Shown: positions 36,901 to 43,983 of the stretch, piece by piece
Layout: the number at the start of each line of letters is the position of its first letter
Position numbering within the stretch: position 1 is the stretch's first letter
Source of the DNA: Gyrodactylus bullatarudis
Lineage: Eukaryota > Platyhelminthes > Monogenea > Gyrodactylidea > Gyrodactylidae
Reading direction: 5' to 3'
DNA length: 64,000 nucleotides
NCBI GenBank assembly: GCA_012064415.1
Contig: SSNU01000049.1
Span: 168,561-232,560 of the forward strand
Notes under the pieces: generated by a model
What the model was told of the DNA's origin: nothing
The model's input: only the letters and a program-made list of their open reading frames with translations
Database searches by the model: none
Made by a program: the position numbers and the translations under genes

Positions 36901-39900
36901 TTCATCAGATTTAATTTAACTTCCTTTTTTGCCAAAAAGTTGAATCTAACACTGCTCAGTGTTCACTTCACCAAAATTTCCATAAAAAGTATCATTATTG
37001 CCAATTTCCAGAGCTTCATGAATTAACCTTTTTCTAAAGTTTTTTTGTACACTAAGAGTTTTAACCTCCTCAAAATTAATTTTATGCCCATTATTGTTAA
37101 GAACATGTTGAAAAACATGTGACTTATTATCATTTCTTAAAATACTGTTTTTAAATTCTTTGATTCTTGTTCTAAAATTCCTACCAGTTTGACCAATATA
37201 ACTTTTATCACAGCTACACTTCAATTTATAAGCACCACAGCCCTCAAAATTGTTATTTTCATTTTTGGAAATTTTATCAACAAGACGAATATTATTTTTA
37301 AAAACAACCTTAAAATTATATTTTTTATAGATTTCAAATAATAAAATATTGAGTGGGCTATGTTCCAAAACAATGATTTTTTAGTGTCTAAAGTTTGATT
37401 TTTAATGATTTTAGGTGAATAAAATTTATTAAAAATCTCTTCCTTAATTCTATCGATCAATTTTGTAGAATAACTATTTTTATTTAAAATAACAGTTAAA
37501 TTTCTAAGTTCCACATCCCAATGTTCTTTATCTGTGAGACATAATGTTTTTCAAGATTCCACCACTAACTACATTTTCTTTGTACAGGATAGGTGTGTTA
37601 CTTTTGAAATTCAACAGTATACAGTATTTTTATTACAAGGTTTTCTATATATGGATTTAGAGATTTTGTTATCCTTTAAAAATAAACTTAAATCTAGATA
37701 TTTTATATTATCATTAATGCCCTCCTCAAACGTAAATTTTAGTTTGGCAAACTTAGATTCTGGTAAGAATATTGATGATAAAGATTATTGAGATGTGGAA
37801 CTTAGAAACTTAACAGTTATTTTAAATAAAAATAATTCTTAAACAATAATGGGCATAAAATTAATTTTGAGGAGGTTAAAACTCTTAGTGTAGAAAAAAA
37901 CTTTAGAAAAAGGTTAATTCATGAAGCTCTGGAAATTGGCAATAATGATACTTTTTATGGAAATTTTGGTGAAGTGAACACTGAGCAGTGTTAGATTCAA
38001 CTTTTTGGCAAAAAAGGAAGTTAAATTAAATCTGATGAAAAATCATAACTCTATTCTGTTCTGATTATCAATACTTTATTATCATAAATCAGCCTCTTGA
38101 ATTATTCTATTCTCTCATCTGATTGGATAAAACTGATAGGTATGAGATCATGAAAGTAAATTGTATTTTGTTTTTGACAAACTTGTCGTACCCCTGAAGA
38201 AGGCGTGTGTAGACAATCACCGTCGAAACGTTTGGATGACCATGGCTGAGAATTCTAATATTGACCTAAGTTTTAATAAATTTTATTAATGAAATGAATT
38301 TTAGATCATTTTTCACTGATTCAGAAATTCAATTCCTTGTTTCAGCTGTCTGTTTCCCGTTATTTCGACGGCGTTATTTGACTTATGGAAATGCGACCAA
38401 AATCGCCATCACTGTGACAATCATCTCCTTTCTGATAGGCTCTGTGAAACCGATATTGAATATCTTCGAGAAGAGATTGGAAAAGTCTCAATTATCTAAA
38501 GTATACGAGATTACCTATTCAACTCTGGTCACAATCGTACCGAGTTTATTAATTTTGATCCTTAATTGTTTAACTGGCAGGCGATTATGGATCATTAGAA
38601 AAATCGATACTGGCAACGGGATTACAAATCGTTTCAAGCATCATGTTCTGTGAGTTTTTAACCCCTCAACAACGTTGAAAATTTACCATTCCGAAAAAAT
38701 AATTCAAGACAGGAATGATGAATGAGTTTTTAACCCTTGAGCTCAAAAATAAAATCACCTTTAAAGACACATAAAGATCTATTCAATAACAGGTTTTTAT
38801 TCAAATCTTTCAACTCAAATAAATGATGTATTTATTTGTCTTTAACTGGAATAGGAATTCTTTTACATGAATTTCACCCATACCCATAGTCATCAAGTTG
38901 ATCAAAATGCATCTGTTCTTATATCTGTAGATAGATGTGAGAAGAATAAAACCAAAGAGTATTAGAATAACAAACTGAAATTGGTAATTCAGAAATTAGT
39001 ATTGAACAATAAAAATAAGAGATGAGTCTATAGAGGTAAAGCTAGTTGACATGAAGATGAGAATTTATTATTTTTACAAAAAACTCGATATTTTACTCCG
39101 GATTCACAGAAAGAAATAACTTTTTGAATTCTAAAACAGAATGAATTGTTGTCTGTTAGTGAGATAATTCTCAAGGTACATAAGCAATTTTGAGCAAAAT
39201 CCATGTCTGTGACAGGCTTCAAGAATCATAGAAAAGTAGACTTAAGATCAATATGTTTCTTCCTATTTCAGTATAAAACATTCAGTGGATTCTTTTTTAT
39301 GAAGTGGTATAACTTTGGTTGTTAGAAATTCATCAGGAATTGAGTTATCAATAACTTATTATTAAATGAATCTTTAAATGGATTATATGTTACTCATGAA
39401 TGTGTAAGCAATGAATTATCTTCCTGACATTTCGGAGAAAATTGCTGAGATTTTTTTGTAAATATTTAATCCTAATCAACATGAAAACTCAATATTTTCC
39501 TCCGGATTCACAGTAAAAAATAATGTTTTTGAATTCTAAAACGAAATGAACTAATAAGATGTGGATATTCAAAAAAAATATTCAGTCAAGTGATGATATT
39601 TCCATTTATCTTTGCATATCAACAACTTATTAGGTCATTCCAATTTAGAATTCAAAAAATTATTTCTTTCTGTGAATCCGGAGAAAAATATCGAGTTTTT
39701 TGTAAAAATAGTAAATTCTCATCTTCATGTCAATTTGGTTTAGATTGCATAATTCCGCATCATTTACATGATTCCATCAGTTAGTTAGAGAGACCCCTCG
39801 GCATCTATAATTTAAATCATAATTTTGAACCAAGTTCAGCTCTTCAGGGAGCTCTTCGGCATAGATCGATTATGCATACCTGGCTATGTTGTCATCTGGC

Positions 39901-41876
39901 TTACCTTGGTCTAACTATTAAAAATATGAAGAGGTTGGAGTATTTCTAAGGATTATAATAGATGAAATTAGGATTATAACAAAAATATCTCTTTTTTTCA
40001 TTCAAGACATCGAATATTTTCAAGATTTTTAGGAATTCAGATCATTTTACCTACTTTCAACCTTAAAAAATATTTTCAAGAAAGGTTAACTAGAAATATT
40101 TCTTCCTAGGTGCTTAGGTAATATAACAGGAACGTCTTATTTGGTAATGGATTAGCCCATGTCGCTGAATGTTACAGCTTGCTAATGGACCCCACCGAGA
40201 CTGGTACGAAAGAAACTCACAAATAATCTAACATTCAGCGACATGGGCTAATCCATTACCAAATAAGACGTTTCTGTGGAATATTATTAACGAAATATTT
40301 CTAGTTAACCTTTGTAAGTATAGGTGCTTTTTTAAGTATAGATTTTTTAGTTTAAGAACATTAAGACCAAACGCAAAGTTTATCATTTCATGATCTTTAG
40401 AGAATAACATGTCCTCTCTTTTAGAACAAAGGAAGCTTTCGGAATACAATTTGCAGCCCTTCTCTTGATGGTGTCCTCTTGCGTCCTCCTTTTAACATGG
40501 CCGTACTTTATATGTTTCTTTATATCTGACAATTTATATATTCCAGAAGTGAGTTTAGAATATAGAATAACAACCTATCTACTGTTCACTTGTTCTTATT
40601 TTTCAATTCAAAAGAGAACTTAATTTCCAAATTTAGTATTCAATTTTTTGTTAATTTCGAAGATTTCAGGGAATTGAATTCTGATTGAAATTTGGAATCA
40701 ACGTCAAGCAATATATTTGATATCAACGTTTCGAAAACACATTCGCCATTTTTAAGAAAAGATTAAACTAATAAATCTTGTCCCAGTAGCTATAGTCAAA
40801 CCTAAAATGACTAAATTTCATTCATCTAAAGATCAAGCGAGAACTTATGATATAGTTTCAACCTAATTAGGGATCGCCAGTAAGCCTCACACCTGTTCCA
40901 AGAATAGAACCTCAGTGCTCGCAGGACAAGCGCTCAACCATTTAGTCCAACCCACTATATAAAGCTATTCTCGATCAGTAACTGATTCAAAATGTAAATT
41001 TTTACTGATTTTAGAAAAAAAAAGAAGATTTTTTTGGAAAATTTTAGAGACATTTTAAAATTCGAGATGACGCGATTTTTTAAATTTTTTTAAACTCTGA
41101 GCTGAAAATTTTTGTTGATTTCAAGGTCTGAGAGGAATCAAACATTATTTTTCACTATCATCATAAGACAAAGAAAATAATTAATTTTTTTTTATTTTTG
41201 GAAAAACCCCGTAAAAATGATCGAAAAATAGGAAGTACACTTTCGCACGTAAATGGTGTGTTTTTTCAAAAAAATGAATAAGAGTTTTCTTTGTCTAATG
41301 ATGATCCTGAAAAATAACTTTTGATTCCTCTCAGACCTTGAAATCAGTAAAAGTGTACATTTTGAATCAGTTACCAAAATATCTTTCAAAAATTTCGATA
41401 CCTTGATGAAAAAATAAGATTTTTGTAAAATTCATGAATTCCCAAATTCATCGAGAATAGCTTTATAAGTTTTTGTGAGATTTATTTATCCGAACTACTT
41501 ACACTAAGCGATATAATCTAAATATTTGAGCTCAAACGCTGAGAAACTAGGGACCTTATTTTCATCAGATTGAATTTTTCTTCGAAATGGAGATTTCAAT
41601 ACATCTCCTAGACGACATGAGCAATGCATCTAATTTCTCTTTCAGACAACAGAAAATCATGGAATTTTATCCCAGGCATGTTTTGTTGACAATGGTCGAG
41701 TAATACAAGATGCCCTGACAATATCTCGGCTAATCTTCTACTCAAATTACTGCCTCAATTACTTTTTGTATACTTTTACATTTAAAATATTTTGCGTTGA
41801 AATAAAAAGGGTTTTCCAGTCATCGAAGAAGAAGAATCCCCTTGTGCGGACGTCTGTGATATCTTTGGAGAAATGA
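15984..41876 (+). CDS. Rhodopsin-class neuropeptide-type GPCR, FMRFamide-receptor-like (4 exons)
   Basis: Exons 15984-16371, 38346-38649, 40425-40548 and 41646-41876 join in phase (1, 2, 0) to give 348 residues and TGA. Seven TM segments are visible: TM1 with GNTMYL, TM2 with LCFVDLLV, TM3 ending SFDRYV (DRY motif, cut by intron 1), then SVCFPLFRRR in loop 2, TM4 ITVTIISFLIGSVKPIL, TM5 with its proline in TIVPSLLILILNC, TM6 with LLLTWPYF, TM7 with NYCLNYFLY (NPxxY variant). WML-x4-S-x-DRY followed by VCFP is typical of invertebrate peptide receptors. Oddities: no cysteine at the TM3 start or in the second extracellular loop, so the usual disulfide is missing, and no TM4 tryptophan. It acts in the plasma membrane through G proteins. 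The ligand is unknown. Confidence 0.88.
19015..19400. mobile_element. Penelope-like fragment: GIY-YIG tail on - and terminal repeat on +
   Basis: About 19040-19135 on the minus strand encodes the end of a GIY-YIG nuclease tail (NNFRKKLIHEAVDIGNND), matching the better copy at 36980-37080. Immediately beside it, about 19160-19400 on the plus strand is the terminal block found next to other Penelope copies, with CTGAAGAAGGCGTGTGAAGA and GTCGAAACGTTTG. The two parts point in opposite directions, so this is a rearranged or inverted junction. Confidence 0.65.
20510..20725 (-). mobile_element. Penelope-like terminal repeat, inverted copy
   Basis: On the minus strand this matches the block at 19160-19350 and those at 36690-36930 and 38040-38250. 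It has the same string of landmarks (ATCAGATTTAAT, TGATCGGGATGAGATCATGA, GATAATCAAGGTGGAAACG). No protein-coding part remains beside it. Confidence 0.6.
21593..22519. repeat. Large palindrome (~0.93 kb) with arms of 340-400 bp
   Basis: The left arm (21593-~21935) and right arm (~22112-22519) are near-identical reverse complements. They start CCTCAAAAA and include CTCTACTCGATAGATATTTT, GTAAAGCAGAGATTACA, AACATAGTTGAAC (right-arm reading) and AACCCAAGATTTAGAATTTT. The right arm has about 57 extra bases after GACTTTAAT that are absent from the left. The outer flank TTATGACTAGAGCCTC (21581) is mirrored again near 22772-22790 after about 250 unrelated bases. No ORF. It is probably a foldback transposon or an inverted duplication. 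Confidence 0.8.
23970..24470. repeat. FB-A foldback repeat, core in orientation 2
   Basis: The arms GGCTGATCGAAAGAGG (near 23987) and CTTTCGATCAGCC (ending near 24228) flank a core of about 150 bp. That core is the reverse complement of the core of the copy at 41-540, while the outer right flank (CACTTTCAAATCAATAAACA, then TTTTGCCGCCAAATGAGAAT) has the same orientation in both. It continues to about 24470, where the family end is replaced by CCCAACTT. Confidence 0.78.
25202..25883. repeat. FB-A foldback repeat, complete copy
   Basis: The left end GGTTGATATGAAGATGAGAA is mirrored by the right end CTTCATATTAACTAG. Arms of about 270 bp share GAGGCCCTCTTTCACGATAC (left) and GTATCGTGAAAGAGGCCTC (right), GATCAAAAGTTGA and GGATCACAATAAG. 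A loop of about 130 bp separates them. No protein is encoded. This copy shows the full plan of the family. Confidence 0.82.
27190..27425. repeat. FB-A foldback repeat, right half
   Basis: It contains TTTTGGCGCCAAATCGAAAT, TGGGTAGGATTC and the family end CTTCATATCAACCAACTTT, in the same order as the copies at 290-535 and 24230-24470. The left arm is absent; a poly-pyrimidine tract (27128-27162) precedes it. Confidence 0.7.
27918..28430. repeat. Small TIR element (MITE), ~513 bp
   Basis: Terminal inverted repeats of about 30 bp: TATGTTACGTTCAAAGTGGA at 27918 and its reverse complement ending at 28430, differing by one base. No ORF and no clear target duplication. The family is unknown. Confidence 0.65.
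28592..29378. mobile_element. piggyBac-type MITE (copy 2), degraded
   Basis: The left end ACCTTTCGGTACTAGAG and right end ACTATGGTATTGAAACGGG parallel the ends of the MITE at 11098-11626. The internal sequence is shared in order (GATATTTGAGCTTTTTTTGA; ATCAAGAGTCTCTTGAAAAT; CTTTTGACATTAACTGAGT; TCTCATTGGCGAAATTTCAC). It is about 260 bp longer than copy 1 because of an internal segment. The TTAA flanks are decayed. No coding capacity. Confidence 0.68.
30099..30894. mobile_element. Internally deleted hAT element
   Basis: Perfect 26-bp TIRs (TAGGGATCTGCTATTCGAAA and six more bases) stand at both ends. They are flanked by an 8-bp target duplication with one mismatch (TTATAAAA / CTATAAAA). Inside, on +, an ATG at 30398 starts a BED-finger-like SKRSPYWKHF. 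About 75 bp later, in another frame, comes the hAT C-terminal dimerisation motif SCASDRVFSIAGRIVNKQRN (30472-30588, then TAG). The middle of the transposase is gone. hAT elements make 8-bp duplications and have TAGGG/CAGGG-type ends, so three lines of evidence agree. Confidence 0.85.
30472..30588 (+). pseudogene. hAT transposase C-terminal dimerisation domain remnant
   Basis: An open frame of 38 codons ending in TAG reads IPAASCASDRVFSIAGR, then VNKQRNKLCYENIKK. This is the conserved C-terminal block of hAT transposases that mediates dimerisation. It sits in a different frame from the BED-like start at 30398, so no full transposase can be made. Confidence 0.82.
31304..31978. repeat. FB-A foldback repeat, complete copy (CCGGA subtype)
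   Basis: The left end AAGCTAGTTGACATGAAGAT is mirrored by CATCTTCATGTCAATTTGGT at the right end. Inside the ends both arms carry CTCCGGAT / ATCCGGAG and AAAACAGAATGA / TCATTTCGTTTT. The inner part matches 1150-1486. There is no ORF. Related end fragments occur at 39040-39130, 39480-39745 and 45765-45940. Confidence 0.8.
32093..33873. mobile_element. Tc1/mariner-like transposon with ~280-bp inverted repeats
   Basis: The element begins TTTTTACAATACC and ends GGTATTGTAAAAA, with TA on both sides (32091-92 and 33874-75), the target duplication of this superfamily. The inverted repeats run about 280 bp (to ~32371 and from ~33590) with small indels; they contain ACACGAATATTCAATTTTG and GATATCCCATTTCATAGATG. 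It carries one transposase gene on the minus strand. The close match of the two TIRs suggests a moderately recent insertion. Confidence 0.88.
32439..33452 (-). pseudogene. Tc1/mariner-like (DDE) transposase, frameshifted at its N-terminus
   Basis: The frame is open for about 337 codons. It begins with a helix-turn-helix part (KAKIIELHSEGKPWREFAKN, SDVPYTTARSRIS), a second HTH-like stretch, then the DDE catalytic core: IWIDETNFNLF (first D), TIIIDNAPVHSG (second D), APYSYILNPIEKIWSVFK (E). By my count 32 residues separate the second D from the E, against 34 in Tc1. An in-frame TGA lies at 33453-33455. The plausible start (MTGFRSHD, ATG at 33475) is in a frame two bases off, so the gene looks broken by one small indel. 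The catalytic residues are intact. An unrecognised short intron could also explain the shift. Confidence 0.85.
33880..36285. other. Intronic stretch with no recognised feature
   Basis: AT-rich DNA inside GPCR intron 1. A possible piggyBac-type end (AAAGGGTTAA near 33916) stands alone with no partner. The short ORFs here look accidental. Confidence 0.55.
36289..36640 (-). repeat. Penelope-associated repeat block (copy 1)
   Basis: On the minus strand this reads open for 90 codons (RLLLLYLQIISNSQKKFN, LPPLFDRKFINLLEYAKVSA). An almost identical block occurs in the opposite orientation at 48181-48510, and a weaker piece at about 56070-56140. Each copy lies beside Penelope remains, so it is probably part of that element (terminal or untranslated region) rather than a gene. 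I do not recognise the encoded peptide. Confidence 0.6.
36641..38299. mobile_element. Two Penelope-like elements in mirror image (inverted pair)
   Basis: The arms 36641-37103 and 37836-38299 are near-identical reverse complements of about 463 bp. Each contains a terminal block (CTGAAGAAGGCGTGTG..GTCGAAACGTTTGGATGACC) and the end of the GIY-YIG domain. Beyond the inner limits the match resumes (CCACATCCC at 37511; GATGTGGAA at 37791), so the right copy has simply lost about 370 bp. The minus-strand copy keeps more of the protein. The right arm ends 46 bp before GPCR exon 2. Confidence 0.85.
36946..37791 (-). pseudogene. Penelope-like RT thumb and GIY-YIG endonuclease remnant
   Basis: Reading 5' to 3' on the minus strand: the RT thumb motif KFTFEEGINDNIKYLDLSLF, then IYRKPCNKNTVY and a stop (near 37600). 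Next comes a frame from 37514, and then the GIY-YIG nuclease GCGAYKLKCSCDKSYIGQTG, RNFRTRIKEFK and the tail RKRLIHEALEIGNND, ending at 36946. RT followed by a C-terminal GIY-YIG domain is diagnostic of Penelope-like retroelements. Several stops and frame changes and the missing RT palm make it dead. Confidence 0.85.
39040..39745. repeat. Disrupted FB-A foldback (CCGGA subtype)
   Basis: The left end GCTAGTTGACATGAAGATGA (39044) with CTCCGGATTCACAGAAAG is followed by foreign DNA from about 39136. The family resumes at 39487 (CTCAATATTTTCCTCCGGAT) and ends with CATCTTCATGTCAATTTGGT near 39737. At least one insertion or rearrangement has split the element. Confidence 0.65.
39136..39240 (+). mobile_element. 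Fragment of the integrase element seen at 46 kb
   Basis: This piece (CTGTTAGTGAGATAATTCTC, GACAGGCTTCAAGAATCATA) is the reverse complement of about 46380-46476, next to the integrase remnant. No usable ORF remains. It marks a second insertion of that family. Confidence 0.6.
40083..40314. repeat. Hairpin-forming inverted repeat in GPCR intron 2
   Basis: The inner arms 40130-40172 and 40228-40270 are perfect reverse complements over about 43 bp (AACGTCTTATTTGGTAATGG, CCCATGTCGCTGAATGTTA). Outer arms share AGGTTAACTAGAAATATTTC with its mirror image, but the connecting bases differ. The loop is about 55 bp (GGACCCCACCGAGACTGG). It lies 110 bp upstream of GPCR exon 3. Confidence 0.8.
40885..40950 (-). 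repeat. tRNA-like SINE fragment
   Basis: The minus strand reads TGGTTGAGCGCTTGTCCTGC (A-box-like), then GAGGTTCTATTC (B-box-like, GGTTC) at about the spacing found in tRNAs. The D and T arms do not fold into a convincing functional tRNA, so a tRNA-derived SINE head is more likely than a gene. Confidence 0.4.
40957..41467. repeat. FB-B foldback repeat
   Basis: The ends are exact inverted repeats: TATAAAGCTATTCTCGAT at 40957 and ATCGAGAATAGCTTTATA ending at 41467. Inner arms share GTAACTGATTCAAAATGTA and AAGGTCTGAGAGGAATC with mirror copies; the left arm lacks about 80 bp present in the right. No protein is encoded. Relatives lie at about 60348-61196, and fragments at about 42130-42400 and 4590-4760. 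Confidence 0.8.
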
Positions 41877-42001
41877 CACATTAGCCAACAACTATACTCA
41901 AACATGAAACATTTCAAATAATTTACACATGATCATATATACACCAGAGAGATATAACTTTACTAAAAGATACATTTAAATATTACAGTATATGAGAATC
42001 G

Positions 42002-42007
42002 AATAAA
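42002..42007 (+). terminator. Poly(A) signal of the GPCR gene
   Basis: AATAAA lies 125 bp after the TGA at 41874-41876, the first good signal downstream. Confidence 0.6.
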
Positions 42008-42550
42008 AATATTTCTTTATTTAATTTCAAGTCTGTTTATTTTCAATTGGAATTCCACAGCTGTTCTTAGGAAATTCAAGAATTTATGAATTTTAGAAAA
42101 ATCTACGTCTTCTACACTTTCTTGGAAACCGATTCAAAAAGTTCACACCCGATTCTTCCAATTTTCATCAAACCTTTTTTTGATTTCACGGTCTGAGAGG
42201 CATCAAACGTTGCATCGCCAAAGACAAAGAAACCAATTATAGAAATTCATTTTTTTTGAAATTACCATCAATTCGAGCTGATCTTGGATCATTCTTATCA
42301 TTAATTCTCAAGGTTGAAAAATAGGAAAAAGGCTCTCGCACGATAATTGTAAAGGAGTGATACCTAAAAAATCAATGATCATTCGTTTACTTGTCTATTG
42401 ATGAAAAAAATTTAATAATTGCAGTCATGGTTAGTCCTCCCTATACTGAATGATATTTATTTTGCAATTATGGTTACAATCTTGTAAAATCTTTCTTTGA
42501 TGCCTGTTTAAGTTTATTCATATGTGTTCATATTCAGGGCTATTCCCAAG

Positions 42551-42725
42551 TACTGATTTGTAATACGTCGAATTAGGTGAAGTCGATTCAATTAAGTACA
42601 TCAAAAGCTAAGCCAACTACTTTTAAGTAAATGATGGTTCTTCTTTAATAATTCGTGATATTTTGAATTGATTAGCAAAATTAACTTAATTTAAATTCAA
42701 CGTATTACAAATAAGTACTTAGGAA
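42551..42725. repeat. Small inverted repeat
   Basis: AAGTACTGATTTGTAATACG and CGTATTACAAATAAGTACTT are inverted repeats of about 28 bp around a spacer of about 120 bp. It abuts the larger inverted repeat at 42732-43122. No ORF. Confidence 0.6.
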
Positions 42726-42731
42726 TATGTA

Positions 42732-43122
42732 AATTTTGTTTATATAATCTTTGAGCTATTTCTAAATCACTCCCCCATGTCTGGCTGATTCAAATCTTTA
42801 AATGATTCTTGTATCATATAAACAAAATTTCGGAAATTTTCAAATTTTGAACGTTCTTAATACTCTCTTGATTTATATTTTCATTAAAAATGTCTTAATC
42901 TTTCACTTTCAAAATCCAAGATATGAAAAAAATTTAAACTATTTATAACTGCATAAAATTATTAAAATCGAATATAATTTTTAAAAATTAAAATAAAAAA
43001 CGTTCAAAATTTGAAAATTTCCGAAATTTTGTTTATATGATACAAGAATCATTTAAAGAGTTGACTCAGCCAGACATGGTGGAATGATTTAGAAATAGCT
43101 CAAAGATTATTTAAACAAAATT
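42732..43122. repeat. Inverted repeat with ~124-bp arms
   Basis: The arms 42732-42855 and 42999-43122 are near-identical reverse complements. They share AAAGATTATATAAACAAAAT-type outer ends and CATATAAACAAAATTTCGGA with AACGTTC at the inner end, around a loop of about 143 bp. No coding capacity or clear target duplication. Probably a foldback MITE. Confidence 0.75.
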
Positions 43123-43974
43123 ACAGGCGGTTTCATCAGTTTTACGAAATTTCATCCAAGTCTACTACATACTACCTGTTAAAAGGTAAGATATGTTTCG
43201 AATTTGTACATTTCAATTGATTATAATCAATTATAAGAGTTCAAGAGAAAAAAACAGTCATCGGAATGTATTTTTTATTTTTGAACATTAATTAAGTTGT
43301 TTACAATCTTGGTAAAAAATTTAATGGGAGTGTTTTTTTCATTTTTGTACAAGCCTGAATGAATAATGCTTATAATCTCATTAAAAAATAACTGATTCAT
43401 TTGTTTTATAAATAAAGTTTCATCAATATGATTAAACCAATGAGAATTCAGAAATGAAAATTGATAAAAATTCTGGCTTGGAAAAAGCTTGAAAACCTTC
43501 AAACGACTAATCCTACACTAATAAAAAGGGCACCATTCGAAAGAAAATTGAATTTTACATTGGAATGCTTTTTATAATTTCAAATTTTAGTAAATCTAGA
43601 CGTCAAAAAAAGAAGAAAAACACTCGAAAAATATGTATTTTTTAAAGGATTTTTCAATTTTTTCTAAATTGACGCGCGTTTTAAAAAGCCTTGCGAGAGT
43701 GCAAAATTCGCGTATTACCCATAAATTAACGCCGAATTTTACGCTCTTTTCAATGGGAATAAAATCAATTTCGGATTCTTATGTTTTCAAACCAATAATA
43801 TCAATTAAGTTCATTGAGGTACTCAAAATTAGCAATTTTTGGTTTTTTGGCCCTAGTGGCCAAAATATTAACGCTAGCGAAATTCTGAAAGCAGATCTGA
43901 AATCAACACAAAATTTTATTTCAGAAAAGTGAAACCCGATCAAGTTCGTACGACCCAACCCCCACCCGTGTAAT
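43123..43974. other. Intergenic stretch with no recognised feature
   Basis: It contains some unusually CG-containing bases (GACGCGCG near 43672, GCGAGAGTGC near 43691) and two overlapping short frames on opposite strands. I cannot assign either as a gene. Confidence 0.5.
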
Positions 43975-43983
43975 AATAATTTA

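Larger units (their letters stand above)
16372..38345 (+). other. GPCR intron 1, about 22 kb, a transposon nest
   Basis: A phase 1 intron with donor GTGAGT directly after the DRYV codons and acceptor TTGTTTCAG. It contains Penelope-like fragments, a large palindrome, several FB-A foldbacks, piggyBac- and hAT-derived MITEs and a Tc1/mariner-like element, each listed separately. The stretches 16372-19015 and 22800-23930 show no recognised feature beyond AT-rich DNA, a short (GT)n run near 18214 and a G-run near 23107. Confidence 0.8.
38650..40424 (+). other. GPCR intron 2, 1.8 kb
   Basis: A phase 2 intron with donor GTGAGT and acceptor CTCTCTTTTAG. It contains broken FB-A ends (39040-39130, 39480-39745), a fragment of an integrase-bearing element (39136-39240) and a hairpin at 40083-40314, listed separately. 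Confidence 0.75.
40549..41645 (+). other. GPCR intron 3, 1.1 kb
   Basis: A phase 0 intron with donor GTGAGT and acceptor CTCTTTCAG. It holds a SINE-like tRNA-derived piece (minus strand, near 40885-40950) and an FB-B foldback (40957-41467). Confidence 0.75.

Noticed and set aside
40885..40950. Functional tRNA gene on the minus strand
   Set aside because: A- and B-box-like words are present but the arms do not pair into a cloverleaf by hand; treated as SINE-like.
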